A stretch of 64,000 nucleotides of DNA, taken from assembly GCF_003403295.1 (NCBI RefSeq), contig NZ_QUWV01000045.1, forward strand, positions 1-64,000, given 5' to 3'. Position numbers and translations under genes: made by a program. The notes under the pieces are model-generated. The model made no database searches, had not been told where the DNA came from, and saw only the letters and a program-made list of their open reading frames with translations. Below are positions 9,125-18,962 of this stretch, piece by piece; position 1 is the stretch's first letter, and each line of letters starts with the position of its first letter. Source of the DNA: Komagataeibacter melaceti (GTDB lineage Bacteria > Pseudomonadota > Alphaproteobacteria > Acetobacterales > Acetobacteraceae).

Positions 9125-10483
9125 ATGGCAACAGAAATACTTATGCCCGCCCTGTCCCCCACCATGACAGAGGGCAAGATGACCCGCTGGCTGCGCAGGA
9201 CGGGGGATGCGGTCGCCGCGGGTGACGTGATTGCGGAAATCGAGACGGACAAGGCCACGATGGAAGTCGAGGCCGTGGACGAAGGGATCATGGGCCGCAT
9301 CCTGGTGGCGGAGGGGACGGAGAACGTGCCCGTCAACACCCCCATCGCCATCCTGCTGGCGGAAGGTGAGGACGCCGACGCCCAGCCCGCTACAGCCCAG
9401 CCCGCACCGACCACGCAGGCACAGCCCCAGCCTGCTGGTGCACCTGCCGCACCCGCCCCGTCGGGCAGCGCGCCCGCTCCCGCCCAGCCGGAAAAGGACT
9501 GGGGTGAGTGTAGCGAGATCACGGTGCGTGAAGCCCTGCGCGACGCCATGGCCGCCGAACTGCGCCGTGATGAGGATGTGTTCCTGATCGGTGAGGAAGT
9601 GGCCCAGTACCAGGGGGCCTACAAGGTCTCGCAGGGGCTGCTGGACGAGTTCGGGGAAAAGCGGGTGATCGACACCCCCATTACCGAACAGGGCTTTGCC
9701 GGCATGGCCATTGGCGCGGCGCTGACCGGGCTGAAGCCGATTGTCGAGTTCATGACCATGAACTTCGGCATGCAGGCCATTGACCAGATCATCAATTCCG
9801 CCGCCAAGACGCGCTACATGTCCGGCGGGCAGATGTCCTGCCCCATCGTGTTCCGTGGCCCCAATGGTGCCGCCGCCCGCGTGGGCGCGCAGCATTCGCA
9901 GTGCTATGCAAGCTGGTACGGCCATGTGCCGGGGCTGAAGGTGGTCGCGCCATGGTCGGCAGCGGATGCCAAGGGCCTACTGCGCGCGGCGATCCGTGAC
10001 CCCAACCCGGTCATCTTCCTTGAAAACGAGATCCTGTACGGACAGCGCTTTCCCTGCCCGGTAGATGAGGACTTCATCCTGCCCATCGGCAAGGCCAAGG
10101 TAGAGCGCGAAGGCCGGGACGTGACCATCGTGACGTTCTCCATCATGGTTGGCGTGGCCCTTGATGCGGCGGAAAAACTGGCCGCGCAGGGGATCGAGGC
10201 GGAAGTCATCAACCTGCGCACCATCCGCCCGCTGGATACGAAAACCGTGGTGGACAGCGTGAAGAAGACCAGCCGCCTCGTCTGTGTGGAGGAAGGCTGG
10301 CCGTTCGCCGGTATTGGCGCGGAAATCGCGATGCAGGTGATCGAACATGCCTTCGATTACCTCGACGCGCCGCCGGTGCGCGTGGCGGGCGCTGATGTGC
10401 CGATGCCGTTTGCCGCCAATCTTGAAAAACTTGCCCTGCCCAATGCGGACTGGATCATCAATGCCGTCCGGCAGGTTGTGTGA
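9125..10483 (+). CDS. pdhB: Pyruvate dehydrogenase E1 beta subunit with N-terminal lipoyl domain
   Basis: This 452-residue protein fuses a lipoyl domain (residues 1-80, lipoylated Lys43 in [11 protein letters not shown]) to the E1 beta subunit through an Ala/Pro-rich linker (about 83-127). The E1 beta part starts near [12 protein letters not shown] and contains [14 protein letters not shown] and [11 protein letters not shown]. An E1 beta with its own lipoyl domain is known from alphaproteobacteria. A 77-bp part of its lipoyl coding sequence is identical to that of pdhC. It lies six bases after pdhA. Confidence 0.96.
   Translation: MATEILMPALSPTMTEGKMTRWLRRTGDAVAAGDVIAEIETDKATMEVEAVDEGIMGRILVAEGTENVPVNTPIAILLAEGEDADAQPATAQPAPTTQAQPQPAGAPAAPAPSGSAPAPAQPEKDWGECSEITVREALRDAMAAELRRDEDVFLIGEEVAQYQGAYKVSQGLLDEFGEKRVIDTPITEQGFAGMAIGAALTGLKPIVEFMTMNFGMQAIDQIINSAAKTRYMSGGQMSCPIVFRGPNGAAARVGAQHSQCYASWYGHVPGLKVVAPWSAADAKGLLRAAIRDPNPVIFLENEILYGQRFPCPVDEDFILPIGKAKVEREGRDVTIVTFSIMVGVALDAAEKLAAQGIEAEVINLRTIRPLDTKTVVDSVKKTSRLVCVEEGWPFAGIGAEIAMQVIEHAFDYLDAPPVRVAGADVPMPFAANLEKLALPNADWIINAVRQVV
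9221..9297 (+). repeat. 77-bp perfect repeat, copy A (pdhB lipoyl domain)
   Basis: These 77 bases are identical to 10591-10667, including every third codon position over about 25 codons around the lipoylated lysine. Bases on both sides diverge at once. Confidence 0.9.
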
Positions 10484-10494
10484 GGGAACGCACG

Positions 10495-11760
10495 ATGTCG
10501 ATCAACATCCTGATGCCGGCGCTTTCCCCCACCATGAAGGAAGGCAAGCTGGCCCGCTGGCTCAAGGCGGAAGGCGACAGTATCGCGTCCGGTGACGTGA
10601 TTGCGGAAATCGAGACGGACAAGGCCACGATGGAAGTCGAGGCCGTGGACGAAGGGATCATGGGCCGTATCCTCGTGCCCGCCGGGACCGAGGGCATAGC
10701 CGTCAACGCGCCGATCGCCATACTGGTGGCCGAGGGTGAAAGCGTGCCTGATGCGCCTGCATCCGCGCCGGAAACCAGGCCCACCACACCTGCCGCCGCC
10801 GCGCCTGCGGCCAGCCCCGCCGTGGCGGCTGGTGCTACGCCGGTTGCGTCACCTGCCGCCGCTGCCGCTCCTGCGGGCCGCAGCCGTGTTTTCGCATCCC
10901 CGCTGGCGCGCCGTATCGCGGCACAGAAGGGCATTGACCTCGCCACGCTGAAGGGCAGCGGCCCCAGCGGGCGCATCGTGCGCCGGGACGTGGAGCAGGC
11001 CGCCAGCGCACCTGCCGCCGCCCCCGCGCCGAAGGCTGCCCCGGCCGCGACTGTGGCGGGTGGAAATTACGAAAGCGTGCCCCATTCCAGCATGCGCAAG
11101 GTCATCGCGCGCCGCCTGACGGAAGCGAAGACCACCATTCCGCATTTCTATGTGGAAATGGATGTGAAACTGGACGCCCTGCTGGCGCTGCGCAGCCAGA
11201 TGAACGCGGCCTCGCCCGCCGAGGGGCCGGGATCGTACAAGATTTCGGTCAATGACATGCTGGTCAAGGCGGCGGCGGTCACGCTGCGCCGGGTGCCCAA
11301 GGTCAACGTCTCGTACACCGAGGAGGCGATGCTGGTTCACAACGATGTGGACATCTCGGTCGCCGTGTCCATCCCTGACGGGCTGATCACGCCCATCGTG
11401 CGCCAGGCCGATACCAAGAGCCTGCGCCAGATCAGCCAGGAAACGCGCGATCTGGTGGCCCGTGCACGGGCGGGCAAGCTGAAGCCGGAGGAATTCCAGG
11501 GCGGCACCTTCTCCATTTCCAACATGGGAATGTACGGGGTGAAATCCTTCTCCGCCATCATCAACCCGCCACAGGCCGCGATCCTGGCCATTGCGGCGGC
11601 CGAGCGCCGGCCGGTGGTCGGGGATGAGGGGATCACGGTCGCCACTGTCATGACCGTGACGCTGTCGGTCGATCATCGCGTGGTGGATGGCGCGCTGGCG
11701 GCGGAATGGGTATCGGCTTTCCGCACGGTTGTGGAAAACCCGATGAGCCTTGTGGTCTGA
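10495..11760 (+). CDS. pdhC: Dihydrolipoamide acetyltransferase (E2) of pyruvate dehydrogenase
   Basis: E2 is the core of the complex and transfers the acetyl group from lipoate to coenzyme A. The 421-residue protein has one lipoyl domain (1-80, Lys43), an Ala/Pro linker, a peripheral-subunit-binding domain at about 128-166 (SPLARRIA and SGRIVRRDV) and the catalytic acyltransferase domain, ending in [13 protein letters not shown] with the active His at about 394. A GTG five codons upstream is possible, but the ATG at 10495 has GAGGGA seven bases before it and starts like other lipoyl domains. It is co-transcribed with pdhAB. Confidence 0.95.
   Translation: MSINILMPALSPTMKEGKLARWLKAEGDSIASGDVIAEIETDKATMEVEAVDEGIMGRILVPAGTEGIAVNAPIAILVAEGESVPDAPASAPETRPTTPAAAAPAASPAVAAGATPVASPAAAAAPAGRSRVFASPLARRIAAQKGIDLATLKGSGPSGRIVRRDVEQAASAPAAAPAPKAAPAATVAGGNYESVPHSSMRKVIARRLTEAKTTIPHFYVEMDVKLDALLALRSQMNAASPAEGPGSYKISVNDMLVKAAAVTLRRVPKVNVSYTEEAMLVHNDVDISVAVSIPDGLITPIVRQADTKSLRQISQETRDLVARARAGKLKPEEFQGGTFSISNMGMYGVKSFSAIINPPQAAILAIAAAERRPVVGDEGITVATVMTVTLSVDHRVVDGALAAEWVSAFRTVVENPMSLVV
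10591..10667 (+). repeat. 77-bp perfect repeat, copy B (pdhC lipoyl domain)
   Basis: Identical to 9221-9297 in direct orientation, 1,370 bp away. Recombination between the copies would remove most of pdhB and fuse its lipoyl domain to E2. Confidence 0.9.
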
Positions 11761-11773
11761 GGAAACGGTCCAG

Positions 11774-13183
11774 ATGAGCACCACACAATTTGATGTCATC
11801 ATTATCGGCGGTGGCCCCGGCGGGTATGTCGCGGCCATCCGTGCGGCCCAGCTCGGGCTGAAAACCGCCGTGGTCGAGGCCGCGCAGCTTGGCGGCATCT
11901 GCCTCAACTGGGGCTGTATCCCGACCAAGGCGCTGCTGCGCGCGTCCGAGATCAACCACCTGCTTCATGACCTCGACGGCTTCGGGTTCGCGGCGGACAA
12001 CATCCGTTTCGACTTCGCCCGGGTCATCAAGCGCTCGCGCGATGTCTCGGCCCAGCTTTCCGCCGGGGTGAGCCACCTGCTCAAAAAGCACAAGGTCACG
12101 GTCATCAACGGGTTCGGTAAGCTGGCCGGTACGCAGGGCGGTCTGCGCAAGGTCTCGGTCAGCCGCGATGGCGCGGAGACCGCGGCCCTGACCGCGCCCC
12201 ATGTCATCGTGGCCACGGGTGCGCGCGCGCGTGTCCTGCCGGGGCTGGAGCCGGATGGCCGACTGATCTGGTCCTACCGCGAGGCCATGACGCCAACAGC
12301 CCTGCCGCGCAGCCTGCTGGTGATCGGGTCGGGCGCGATCGGGGTGGAATTCGCCTCGTTCTACCGCAACATGGGCGCGGAGGTCACGATTGTGGAGGTG
12401 GCCGACCGCATCCTGCCGGTGGAAGATGCGGAGATCAGTACCTTTGCCCGCAAGGCCCTTGAAAAGCAGGGCATGAAGATCCTGACCGGCGCCAAGCTGG
12501 GCACGATCGCAAAGGGCGACAACTCCGTGACCGTGGATGTTACCGCGGGCGGGAAGACGCAGCAGGTTACGGTGGAGCGGGTCATTTCCGCCGTGGGTAT
12601 TGTCGGCAATGTCGAGAATATCGGGCTGGAAGGCACCGCGATCGAGGTGGCGGGCACCCACATCAAGGTCGATCCCTACTGCCGCACGGGCGAGAAGGGG
12701 GTTTACGCCATTGGCGACATCGCGGCCCCGCCGTGGCTTGCCCACAAGGCCAGCCATGAGGGCGTGATGGTGGCGGAGATGATCGCGGGCCGTACGGTCC
12801 ACCCGATCAGCCCGCTCAACATTCCCGGCTGTACCTACTGCCGCCCGCAGGTGGCCTCCGTCGGGCTGACGGAAGCACGCGCCAAGGAAGCGGGCTACAA
12901 GCTCCGTATCGGGCGCTTCCCCTTCATCGGCAATGGCAAGGCCATCGCGATGGGTGAACCCGAAGGGCTGGTGAAGACCATATTCGACGCGGAAACCGGC
13001 GAATTGCTGGGCGCGCACATGGTCGGGGCGGAAGTGACGGAAATGATTCAGGGCTATGTCATCGCCCGTACGGGTGAACTGACGGAAGCCGAACTGAAGG
13101 AGACCGTCTTCCCCCATCCCACCATCTCGGAAACCATGCACGAGGCCGTTCTGGCGGCGTATGACGGCGCACTGCATATCTGA
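11774..13183 (+). CDS. lpdA: Dihydrolipoamide dehydrogenase (E3)
   Basis: E3 reoxidises dihydrolipoamide with FAD and NAD+. The 469-residue flavoprotein starts with the FAD-binding GGGPGG (12-17) and has the redox disulfide Cys43/Cys48 in GGICLNWGCIP. A second dinucleotide fold (VIGSGAIGVE) and the C-terminal HPTISETMHE with the catalytic His-Glu pair follow. The ATG at 11774 is chosen over one eight codons upstream because it matches family N-termini. It lies 13 bp after pdhC, so it is very probably the dedicated E3. Confidence 0.95.
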   Translation: MSTTQFDVIIIGGGPGGYVAAIRAAQLGLKTAVVEAAQLGGICLNWGCIPTKALLRASEINHLLHDLDGFGFAADNIRFDFARVIKRSRDVSAQLSAGVSHLLKKHKVTVINGFGKLAGTQGGLRKVSVSRDGAETAALTAPHVIVATGARARVLPGLEPDGRLIWSYREAMTPTALPRSLLVIGSGAIGVEFASFYRNMGAEVTIVEVADRILPVEDAEISTFARKALEKQGMKILTGAKLGTIAKGDNSVTVDVTAGGKTQQVTVERVISAVGIVGNVENIGLEGTAIEVAGTHIKVDPYCRTGEKGVYAIGDIAAPPWLAHKASHEGVMVAEMIAGRTVHPISPLNIPGCTYCRPQVASVGLTEARAKEAGYKLRIGRFPFIGNGKAIAMGEPEGLVKTIFDAETGELLGAHMVGAEVTEMIQGYVIARTGELTEAELKETVFPHPTISETMHEAVLAAYDGALHI

Positions 13184-13290
13184 TCGTGCGGTTGTGATCC
13201 GTTCCGGGGGGGAAGGGGGTATGAACGCTTGACGCGGTGCGGCAGGCGTTACACTTCTGGCTATCGGCCTGTTTGCAGGGAATTTGTGCC

Positions 13291-14283
13291 ATGTCTGTGC
13301 GTGTGATGATCGACCACCGTAAAAAGGGTGACCCCGCCCTGCGCCACCCGGAAAAGGCGCACAGGCCCGATAACCCGATCGCGCGCAAGCCCGACTGGAT
13401 ACGCGTGCGCGCCCCCAACCACCCCACGTACCATGAAACACGCAAGCTCATGCGTGATAACAAGCTGGTCACGGTGTGTGAGGAGGCAGCCTGCCCCAAT
13501 ATCGGGGAATGCTGGTCGCAGCGGCACGCGACCATGATGATCATGGGCGAAATCTGCACCCGGGCCTGCGCGTTCTGCAACGTCACGACCGGGCTGCCCC
13601 ACGCGCTTGACCCCGATGAGCCGGAACGGGTGGCCGATGCCGTGGCGCGGCTGGGGCTGCGGCATGTGGTGATCACCTCGGTCGATCGTGACGACCTGGC
13701 CGATGGGGGCGCGCAGCACTTCGCGCGCGTTATCGGGGCCATACGCGCCAGCGCGCCTGATACCACCATCGAGATCCTGACGCCTGACTTCCTGCGCAAG
13801 CCCGGCGCGCTGGAGGTCGTGGTCCGTGCGCGGCCCGATGTGTTCAACCACAACCTGGAAACCGTGCCCCGGCTCTATCCCGGCATCCGGCCCGGTGCGC
13901 GCTATTACCAGTCGCTGCGCCTGCTTGATGACGTGAAACGGCTTGATCCCTCCATCTTCACGAAATCGGGACTGATGCTTGGACTGGGCGAGGAACGGGC
14001 GGAAATCCTTCAGGTCATGGATGACCTGCGGATAGCGGACGTTGATTTCATCACCCTGGGGCAATATCTCCAGCCTACGGTAAAGCATGCTGCGGTAGCC
14101 CGGTTTGTAACGCCTGATGAATTTGCCGATTACGCGGCCATGGCCCGCGTGAAGGGGTTCCTTCAGGTCAGTTCGTCACCGCTTACCCGGTCTTCGTATC
14201 ATGCGGATTCTGATTTTGCGGAACTGCGAGCCGCCCGTGAACAGCGTCTGCGGACAGAGCGTGGCGTAATGGAGAGTAAGTGA
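13291..14283 (+). CDS. lipA: Lipoyl synthase (radical SAM)
   Basis: LipA inserts two sulfurs into the octanoyl chain on lipoyl domains, including those of PdhB and PdhC encoded upstream. The 330-residue protein has the auxiliary cluster cysteines 63, 68 and 74 ([12 protein letters not shown]) and the radical-SAM cysteines 89, 93 and 96 (CTRACAFC). The conserved C-terminal RSSYHA is present. The ATG at 13291 follows CAGGGA; an upstream in-frame start would add 18 unlikely residues. No lipB is visible. Its stop overlaps the next gene start by one base (TGATG). Confidence 0.97.
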   Translation: MSVRVMIDHRKKGDPALRHPEKAHRPDNPIARKPDWIRVRAPNHPTYHETRKLMRDNKLVTVCEEAACPNIGECWSQRHATMMIMGEICTRACAFCNVTTGLPHALDPDEPERVADAVARLGLRHVVITSVDRDDLADGGAQHFARVIGAIRASAPDTTIEILTPDFLRKPGALEVVVRARPDVFNHNLETVPRLYPGIRPGARYYQSLRLLDDVKRLDPSIFTKSGLMLGLGEERAEILQVMDDLRIADVDFITLGQYLQPTVKHAAVARFVTPDEFADYAAMARVKGFLQVSSSPLTRSSYHADSDFAELRAAREQRLRTERGVMESK

Positions 14284-14765
14284 TGCCCACCCATGCCGAA
14301 CGTCGGCTTATTGCCTATTCCCCCGATCAGCTTTTCGATCTGGTGGCCGACGTCGGGAAATATCCCCAGTTCCTGCCGTGGTGTACCAATGCGCGCGTAC
14401 GCACGCGCACCAGTAACGAACTTGTCGCGGACCTGACCATCGGGTTTGGTCCCTTCCGGGAGACATTCACCAGCCGTGTCCAGCTTGAAGCCCCCAGCAC
14501 CATACGTGTCACGTATGAAAAGGGGCCGTTTCGCTACCTGAACAATGTCTGGACGTTCACGCCGGATGCGCGTGGCTGCCTGGTGGATTTTTTCGTGGAC
14601 TTCGAATTCCGTTCGCGCCTGCTGCAGGCGGCGATCGGCGTGGTCTTTAACGAAGCCGTGCGCCTTATGGTTTCCGCCTTCATCCGCCGTGCGCGTGATA
14701 TTTACGGGCAACCGCGAACCCCGGCGCCTCAACCGATCGGTCCGGCTGAAGCAGGCAACGCCTGA
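14283..14765 (+). CDS. Coq10/RatA-family START-domain protein
   Basis: This 160-residue protein matches the START-like fold of Coq10 (a ubiquinone-binding partner in respiration) and RatA. The family start is clear in YSPDQLFDLVADVGKYPQFLPWC, with the later features GPFRYLNNVW and VDFFVDFEFRS. The ATG at 14283 has GGAGAG six bases upstream and a one-base overlap with lipA. Many alphaproteobacteria keep this gene next to lipA. A role in ubiquinone delivery is inferred; a RatA toxin role is less likely, since no RatB partner is present. Confidence 0.85.
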   Translation: MPTHAERRLIAYSPDQLFDLVADVGKYPQFLPWCTNARVRTRTSNELVADLTIGFGPFRETFTSRVQLEAPSTIRVTYEKGPFRYLNNVWTFTPDARGCLVDFFVDFEFRSRLLQAAIGVVFNEAVRLMVSAFIRRARDIYGQPRTPAPQPIGPAEAGNA

Positions 14766-14798
14766 GTCTCCCTGCCAGACCGGAATGAGAACATCATC

Positions 14799-15083
14799 AT
14801 GAAAAAATTTGTCCCCGCCCTCGCCGGTGGTCTTCTGCTGCTGACCACGCTGCATGCCCATGCCGCCCCGGCGTCGCATCCCGCGCCCGGCAGCGATGCC
14901 GAAACGGCGGAACTGAACGCCCGCAGCCTGCAGGATGCACGGGCCTCGCTCAAGTCCCGGCAGGCAACAGGCCAGCAGGCCGCGCCGCAGCAGGGAAAGC
15001 AGCCCGTGCAGGCAGCCGGCACGGGCGAGACATCCGGCCCGGTTCAGGTGCCGATGACAGGCAGCACCGTCTCGGGGTACTGA
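14799..15083 (+). CDS. Small secreted protein, unknown function
   Basis: This 94-residue protein has a clear Sec signal peptide (MKKFVPALAGG then a leucine-rich core and an AHA/A cleavage region at about residue 23). The mature part is low-complexity and rich in Ala, Gln, Pro and Ser, with no cysteines and no recognisable domain. It starts 34 bp after the Coq10-like gene and converges on pncC. It may be periplasmic and intrinsically disordered. No function can be assigned. Confidence 0.6.
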   Translation: MKKFVPALAGGLLLLTTLHAHAAPASHPAPGSDAETAELNARSLQDARASLKSRQATGQQAAPQQGKQPVQAAGTGETSGPVQVPMTGSTVSGY

Positions 15084-15130
15084 CCCCGCATACCCGGCAT
15101 GGGGCGGCCCGGATCAAGGCCCGGCGGGTT

Positions 15131-15634
15131 TCATCCGCCCGCCAGCCGCCCCGCATGGTCCAGCAGCAGCGCCATTGCGGTCCTTACCGCCTGTGTGCGG
15201 ACCTCCCCACGATTGCCGGGGAAGACATGGGAAATGGTATCGACCTGCCCACCGCCCGCCACACCAAACCAGACCAGCCCCACGGGCTTGTCCTGCGTGC
15301 CGCCGCCGGGGCCTGCAATGCCGGTGATGGCGATGGACAATGTGGCGTCAGGGGTGTTTGCCAGCGCCCCCTGTGCCATGGCGGCCGCGACCTCCCGGCT
15401 GACCGCGCCGTGCCGCTCCAGCAGCCCGCTGGAAATGCCCAGCGTATGGTGCTTCATGCTGTTGGAGTAGGTGACAAAACCCCCCGCCACCACATCCGAT
15501 GACCCGGCCGCATGGGTCAGCGCTGCGGCCAGCAGGCCGCCCGTGCAGCTTTCAGCCGTGACAATACGGCAGCCCGCCGCGCGCAGGCGTTTCAGGACTT
15601 CGGGCATGTGGGCAAGGAAGGTCTCTGGCAACAT
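15131..15634 (-). CDS. pncC: Nicotinamide-nucleotide amidohydrolase, CinA C-terminal family
   Basis: PncC deamidates nicotinamide mononucleotide to recycle NAD. The 167-residue protein is the stand-alone CinA C-terminal domain: TAESCTGGLLA with the catalytic Ser near the N-terminus, GGFVTYSN, GAVSREVAAAMA and ITGIAGPGGGT. No MoCF-like N-terminal domain is attached, so it is PncC rather than full CinA. It lies 34 bp after pgpA and may belong to the same minus-strand operon as slt and terC. Confidence 0.92.
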   Translation of the reverse strand: MLPETFLAHMPEVLKRLRAAGCRIVTAESCTGGLLAAALTHAAGSSDVVAGGFVTYSNSMKHHTLGISSGLLERHGAVSREVAAAMAQGALANTPDATLSIAITGIAGPGGGTQDKPVGLVWFGVAGGGQVDTISHVFPGNRGEVRTQAVRTAMALLLDHAGRLAGG

Positions 15635-15668
15635 CTGTCACAATCTCCATTTCTGGCGCGCTAACGCT

Positions 15669-16133
15669 TCAGGCAAGGAAACGGATGCCGCTCAGGATGG
15701 CTGCGGCCATGATCCCGGCCACGACATCATCCCCCATGATCCCTACGGCATCATGCCGCCGGTCGAACCAGCCCACCGGGCCGGGCTTGGTGATGTCGAA
15801 CAGGCGGAACAGCCCGAAGGCAAGCAGCAGCCACAGCACATCCGCCCAGCGCAGCGCGGACAGGCGCAGCGGCGCAAGCGGAAGCATGGACAGCCACATG
15901 CCCGCGACTTCATCAATCACGATCCAGCCATGGTCCTCGCCATTGGAGACGAGTTCCGTCGCCCGCCACCCCACAACCGTGCAGACCACTATGGCCAGCG
16001 CCATCCATGTGCCATGGGCCAGCAGCGGCAGGCCCGCCACCAGTGCCGCCAGGGAACCTACGGTGCCGGGCGCGCGCGGCGCCAGCCCCGTACCGCAGAA
16101 ACTGGCGATGAAGCGGGCAGGGGACATCGCCAT
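15669..16133 (-). CDS. pgpA: Phosphatidylglycerophosphatase A
   Basis: PgpA removes phosphate from phosphatidylglycerophosphate in the inner membrane to make phosphatidylglycerol. The 154-residue protein has several hydrophobic segments and the family features GTGLAPRAPGTVGSL near the N-terminus, VIDEVAGMW, and FDITKPGPVGWFD followed by GIMGDDVVAG. Its ATG overlaps the slt stop by one base (TGATG), which supports this start over a Met two residues later. Confidence 0.93.
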   Translation of the reverse strand: MAMSPARFIASFCGTGLAPRAPGTVGSLAALVAGLPLLAHGTWMALAIVVCTVVGWRATELVSNGEDHGWIVIDEVAGMWLSMLPLAPLRLSALRWADVLWLLLAFGLFRLFDITKPGPVGWFDRRHDAVGIMGDDVVAGIMAAAILSGIRFLA

Positions 16134-18133
16134 CAGTTCAGCCCCAGTGCCGGGTCAGTTGCCTGATAAATGGCCATGTTTTCCTCCACCCTTTCAATGT
16201 AATTGCGTGTCTCCCCAAAGGGAATGCTCTCTATCCAGTCCAGCATGGCCTCGGGTGCGGGGGTGTCGCGCGCGGGGTTGCCCAGTGTCAGCAGCCAGTT
16301 GTCCGTCCGGTGCGGCCCGGCGTTATAGGCAGCGGCCACATACGGGATGATGCTGCCGAGACGCTGCGCGATGTTGGTCAGGTAGGCCGCGCCAAGGCGC
16401 ATGTTCAGTTGCGGGTCGGTCAGGGTCGTGGCGCTGACATGCACATCCGCCAGCCCGAGCTGGCGGGCGACATCACGGGCCGTGGGCACCATCATCTGCA
16501 TGAGGCCGACGGCATGCGCCGGGCTGACCACGCCCGCGTCAAACCCGCTTTCCTGCCGTGCTATGGCCAGCGCCATATCGGCGGGCAGAACGGAGGCCGC
16601 TGGTGGCGTGTAGGGGCGGGGCCAGCCTTCATGCACTAGCGTCAGCCCGTCGCGCCCGGCCAGGCGGGCCACCATTACGGCGGCATCGGGTATGTCCAGC
16701 CGGGTGGCCATGCGGGCGGCCAGCACGTGCTTCATCGGCCCGGTGTCCTGCGCATCCAGCGCCAGAATGAAATCACGCGCATGGTGCCGGTCGCCCCATG
16801 CCACCAGAATCTCGGCAGCGCGGGCCAGTTCCGTCGTATCGAAACGCACGGCGTCGGCCACGCTGGGGGCGGGTTCCTTCTGCTGGCGCAGATAGGCGCG
16901 GATCTGGCGGCCCGCCTGGTCGGGCACCAGCAACTGGTTCACGCGATTGCCCGCCAGCCATTCAATGGCCATCTGCCCGTAAAATGTATTGGCCAGAAGT
17001 GCTGCCTGCCGCCATTGCGCCCGCGCCGCGTCATGTCGGCCCTGCGCCCATAGCGCGCGACCCATCCAGAACAGCCCGCGGCTGCGGGTAATGACCGGCA
17101 CCGCCTGCGCCAGCGGGGCAAAATCTTCCTGTGCGCGTTCCGGCTGCTTCAGGTATTCGCACCTGATCCAGCCGGTCAGGAACAGGGCGTCGTAATGATT
17201 GGCTGACCCGATGGCGGCGCTGTCATTGGCCACGAACAGGGCGTCATCCGCCCGGCGCGCCTGAAGCAGGTCACGCGCCAGCCCGTCACGTTCGCGCCAG
17301 AACAGGGCGGCGGTCTCGGGGGGGAGGTGTTTTTCGGTCTCGATACCGCGTGCGCGCCACAGGGCAAGCGCCCCGTCCAGTTGCTGGGCGCGGTGCAGCC
17401 AGCGCAGGTGATCAAGCAGGAGTGCTGCATCGGCCTGCTGTTCCGGTGGCAGGGCGGCAAGCATGTCTTCCGCCTGCGGGTCGTTGCGGCGGAAGGCCAG
17501 GCGGGCACGGGCAATGGGCTGCTGCGTGGCGTCAAGCAGGGCAACCTGCCTGCCCGCCGCTTCCACCATGCCGGTGCGTTCCTGGCGGTCAAAGCGCTGC
17601 CAGTGGTCCTCGCCGCGCAGGACGGCACCAAAAGCGGCCAGCAGGGCCTGCGCATCGGTGGCATTGTCCGCGCGGCGCACCCAGACATCGCGCGCCCAGT
17701 CATCAAGCCGGGGCGCGCGGGGAGTAACCGCGTTGCACCGCAGCAGTGCATGCACGTCGTTTAGTGCCAGAACCGGGCACAGCCGGGCTACGGTGGCGTC
17801 GTCCGGTTCCGCTGCAAGGGCCTGCTGGAAGCGTGCCAGCAGGGTGGGGCGCAGCGGCCATGAGGGGTTTTCGTGCAGGAAGGTGGCGTATTCATCCGCA
17901 CTGCCCCCCACGGGGGAAAGCAGGCGCAGGTAGACCAGCAGTTTTGCCGCAACGGGGTCGTCATCGGCATTGCCGGTCGCGGCCTGTCCGGGGGTGGGCC
18001 AGTCGCCCTGCGTGGCAGGAGGTGCAACGGGAGGCATGGTCGGGGCGGCGGCATGGGCGCAATGCAGGGCCATGTAGCCCGCCAGCACCAGCCCGGCCGC
18101 CTTATCCAGCCACAGGCAGGTGCGCCGGGGCAT
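16133..18133 (-). CDS. slt: Soluble lytic murein transglycosylase
   Basis: Slt cleaves peptidoglycan glycan strands in the periplasm, leaving anhydro-muropeptides. The 666-residue protein has a signal peptide, a long alpha-helical superhelix (roughly 60-490) typical of Slt70, and a C-terminal SLT domain. That domain has the catalytic Glu in IARQESGFD, then HAVGLMQMM and AAYNAGP. The ATG at 18133 overlaps the stop of the terC-like gene by one base (TAATG) and puts the signal peptide first; 31 further upstream codons are rejected. Confidence 0.93.
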   Translation of the reverse strand: MPRRTCLWLDKAAGLVLAGYMALHCAHAAAPTMPPVAPPATQGDWPTPGQAATGNADDDPVAAKLLVYLRLLSPVGGSADEYATFLHENPSWPLRPTLLARFQQALAAEPDDATVARLCPVLALNDVHALLRCNAVTPRAPRLDDWARDVWVRRADNATDAQALLAAFGAVLRGEDHWQRFDRQERTGMVEAAGRQVALLDATQQPIARARLAFRRNDPQAEDMLAALPPEQQADAALLLDHLRWLHRAQQLDGALALWRARGIETEKHLPPETAALFWRERDGLARDLLQARRADDALFVANDSAAIGSANHYDALFLTGWIRCEYLKQPERAQEDFAPLAQAVPVITRSRGLFWMGRALWAQGRHDAARAQWRQAALLANTFYGQMAIEWLAGNRVNQLLVPDQAGRQIRAYLRQQKEPAPSVADAVRFDTTELARAAEILVAWGDRHHARDFILALDAQDTGPMKHVLAARMATRLDIPDAAVMVARLAGRDGLTLVHEGWPRPYTPPAASVLPADMALAIARQESGFDAGVVSPAHAVGLMQMMVPTARDVARQLGLADVHVSATTLTDPQLNMRLGAAYLTNIAQRLGSIIPYVAAAYNAGPHRTDNWLLTLGNPARDTPAPEAMLDWIESIPFGETRNYIERVEENMAIYQATDPALGLN

Positions 18134-18738
18134 TACGCGGCACTTCCCACATGGGTCCAGACTTCGCCGCCGCCTTTTATGATCAGTTCGATCGCCACCA
18201 TCAGCACCACCAGCAGCCCGATCCATGAAATCCAGCGGTACCGTTCCAGCAGCCGGGCAATGAGTGCTGCCGCAACGGCCATCAATGTTACGGATATGAC
18301 CAGCCCGGCCACCAGCACGCCCATATGTTCCCCGGCGGCACCGGCGACCGCCAGGACATTATCAAGGCTCATGGACAGGTCGGCCACGATAATGCGGATA
18401 ATGGCGTTGCGCAGCGATGCGGGCGCGGGCGTGCCTTCCTGCGTGTGGGCGGGGCCGGCCATTTCGCGGTACATGCGCCAGCACACCCACAGCAGCAGCA
18501 ACCCGCCCGCCAGCGTCAGACCGATGATGGCCAGCAGCCTGACGGCAACCAGCGCCAGGCAGATGCGGATGAGCGCCGCCCCCAGCACGCCCCACAGGAT
18601 GGCGATTCGGCGTGAACGGTGCGGCAGGTTGCGCACCGCCATGCCCACCACGACGGCATTGTCCCCCGCAAGGGTCACGTCAATCAGGATGACCTGGGCC
18701 AGCGCATAAAGGGCGGAAGATGAAAAAAAGGCGGCCAT
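18133..18738 (-). CDS. TerC family integral membrane protein (YjbE type)
   Basis: TerC-family proteins are polytopic membrane proteins linked to metal, often manganese, homeostasis. The 201-residue protein has about six membrane segments and the two conserved acidic motifs: LAGDNAVVVG near residue 25 and DLSMSLDNVLAVAG in the second half. The short length fits the YjbE subfamily. It heads an operon with slt and pgpA. I looked for a manganese (yybP-ykoY) riboswitch in its leader and could not recognise one. Confidence 0.85.
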   Translation of the reverse strand: MAAFFSSSALYALAQVILIDVTLAGDNAVVVGMAVRNLPHRSRRIAILWGVLGAALIRICLALVAVRLLAIIGLTLAGGLLLLWVCWRMYREMAGPAHTQEGTPAPASLRNAIIRIIVADLSMSLDNVLAVAGAAGEHMGVLVAGLVISVTLMAVAAALIARLLERYRWISWIGLLVVLMVAIELIIKGGGEVWTHVGSAA

Positions 18739-18962
18739 GGGCGGGGCTGGTCCTGCATTGTGGGGGGAAGCGCGCAGCGGGGCAGGGCTTCACAACTGCT
18801 TTATGCCGTTCTCTGGGTGCATCATGCAATCGTGCCTGTCATGACAGATGATGTATGCCCCATGATAAAACGGGCGTGAATTAAGGAAGACGCACGCGAC
18901 AGAATTGGTTAGGAAGGCGACCTGATCCCGATTGTGTTGCTGAGCCAAGGAAGCCCGAGAAC

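Noticed and set aside
11648-13441. 597-codon minus-strand frame opposite lpdA
   Set aside because: lpdA is certain; the antisense product is low-complexity and lacks domains.
18739-18962. Possible manganese riboswitch (yybP-ykoY) upstream of the terC-like gene
   Set aside because: Some TerC genes have one, but I could not find the conserved GGGGAGUA-type core and paired elements in this 224-bp divergent region.
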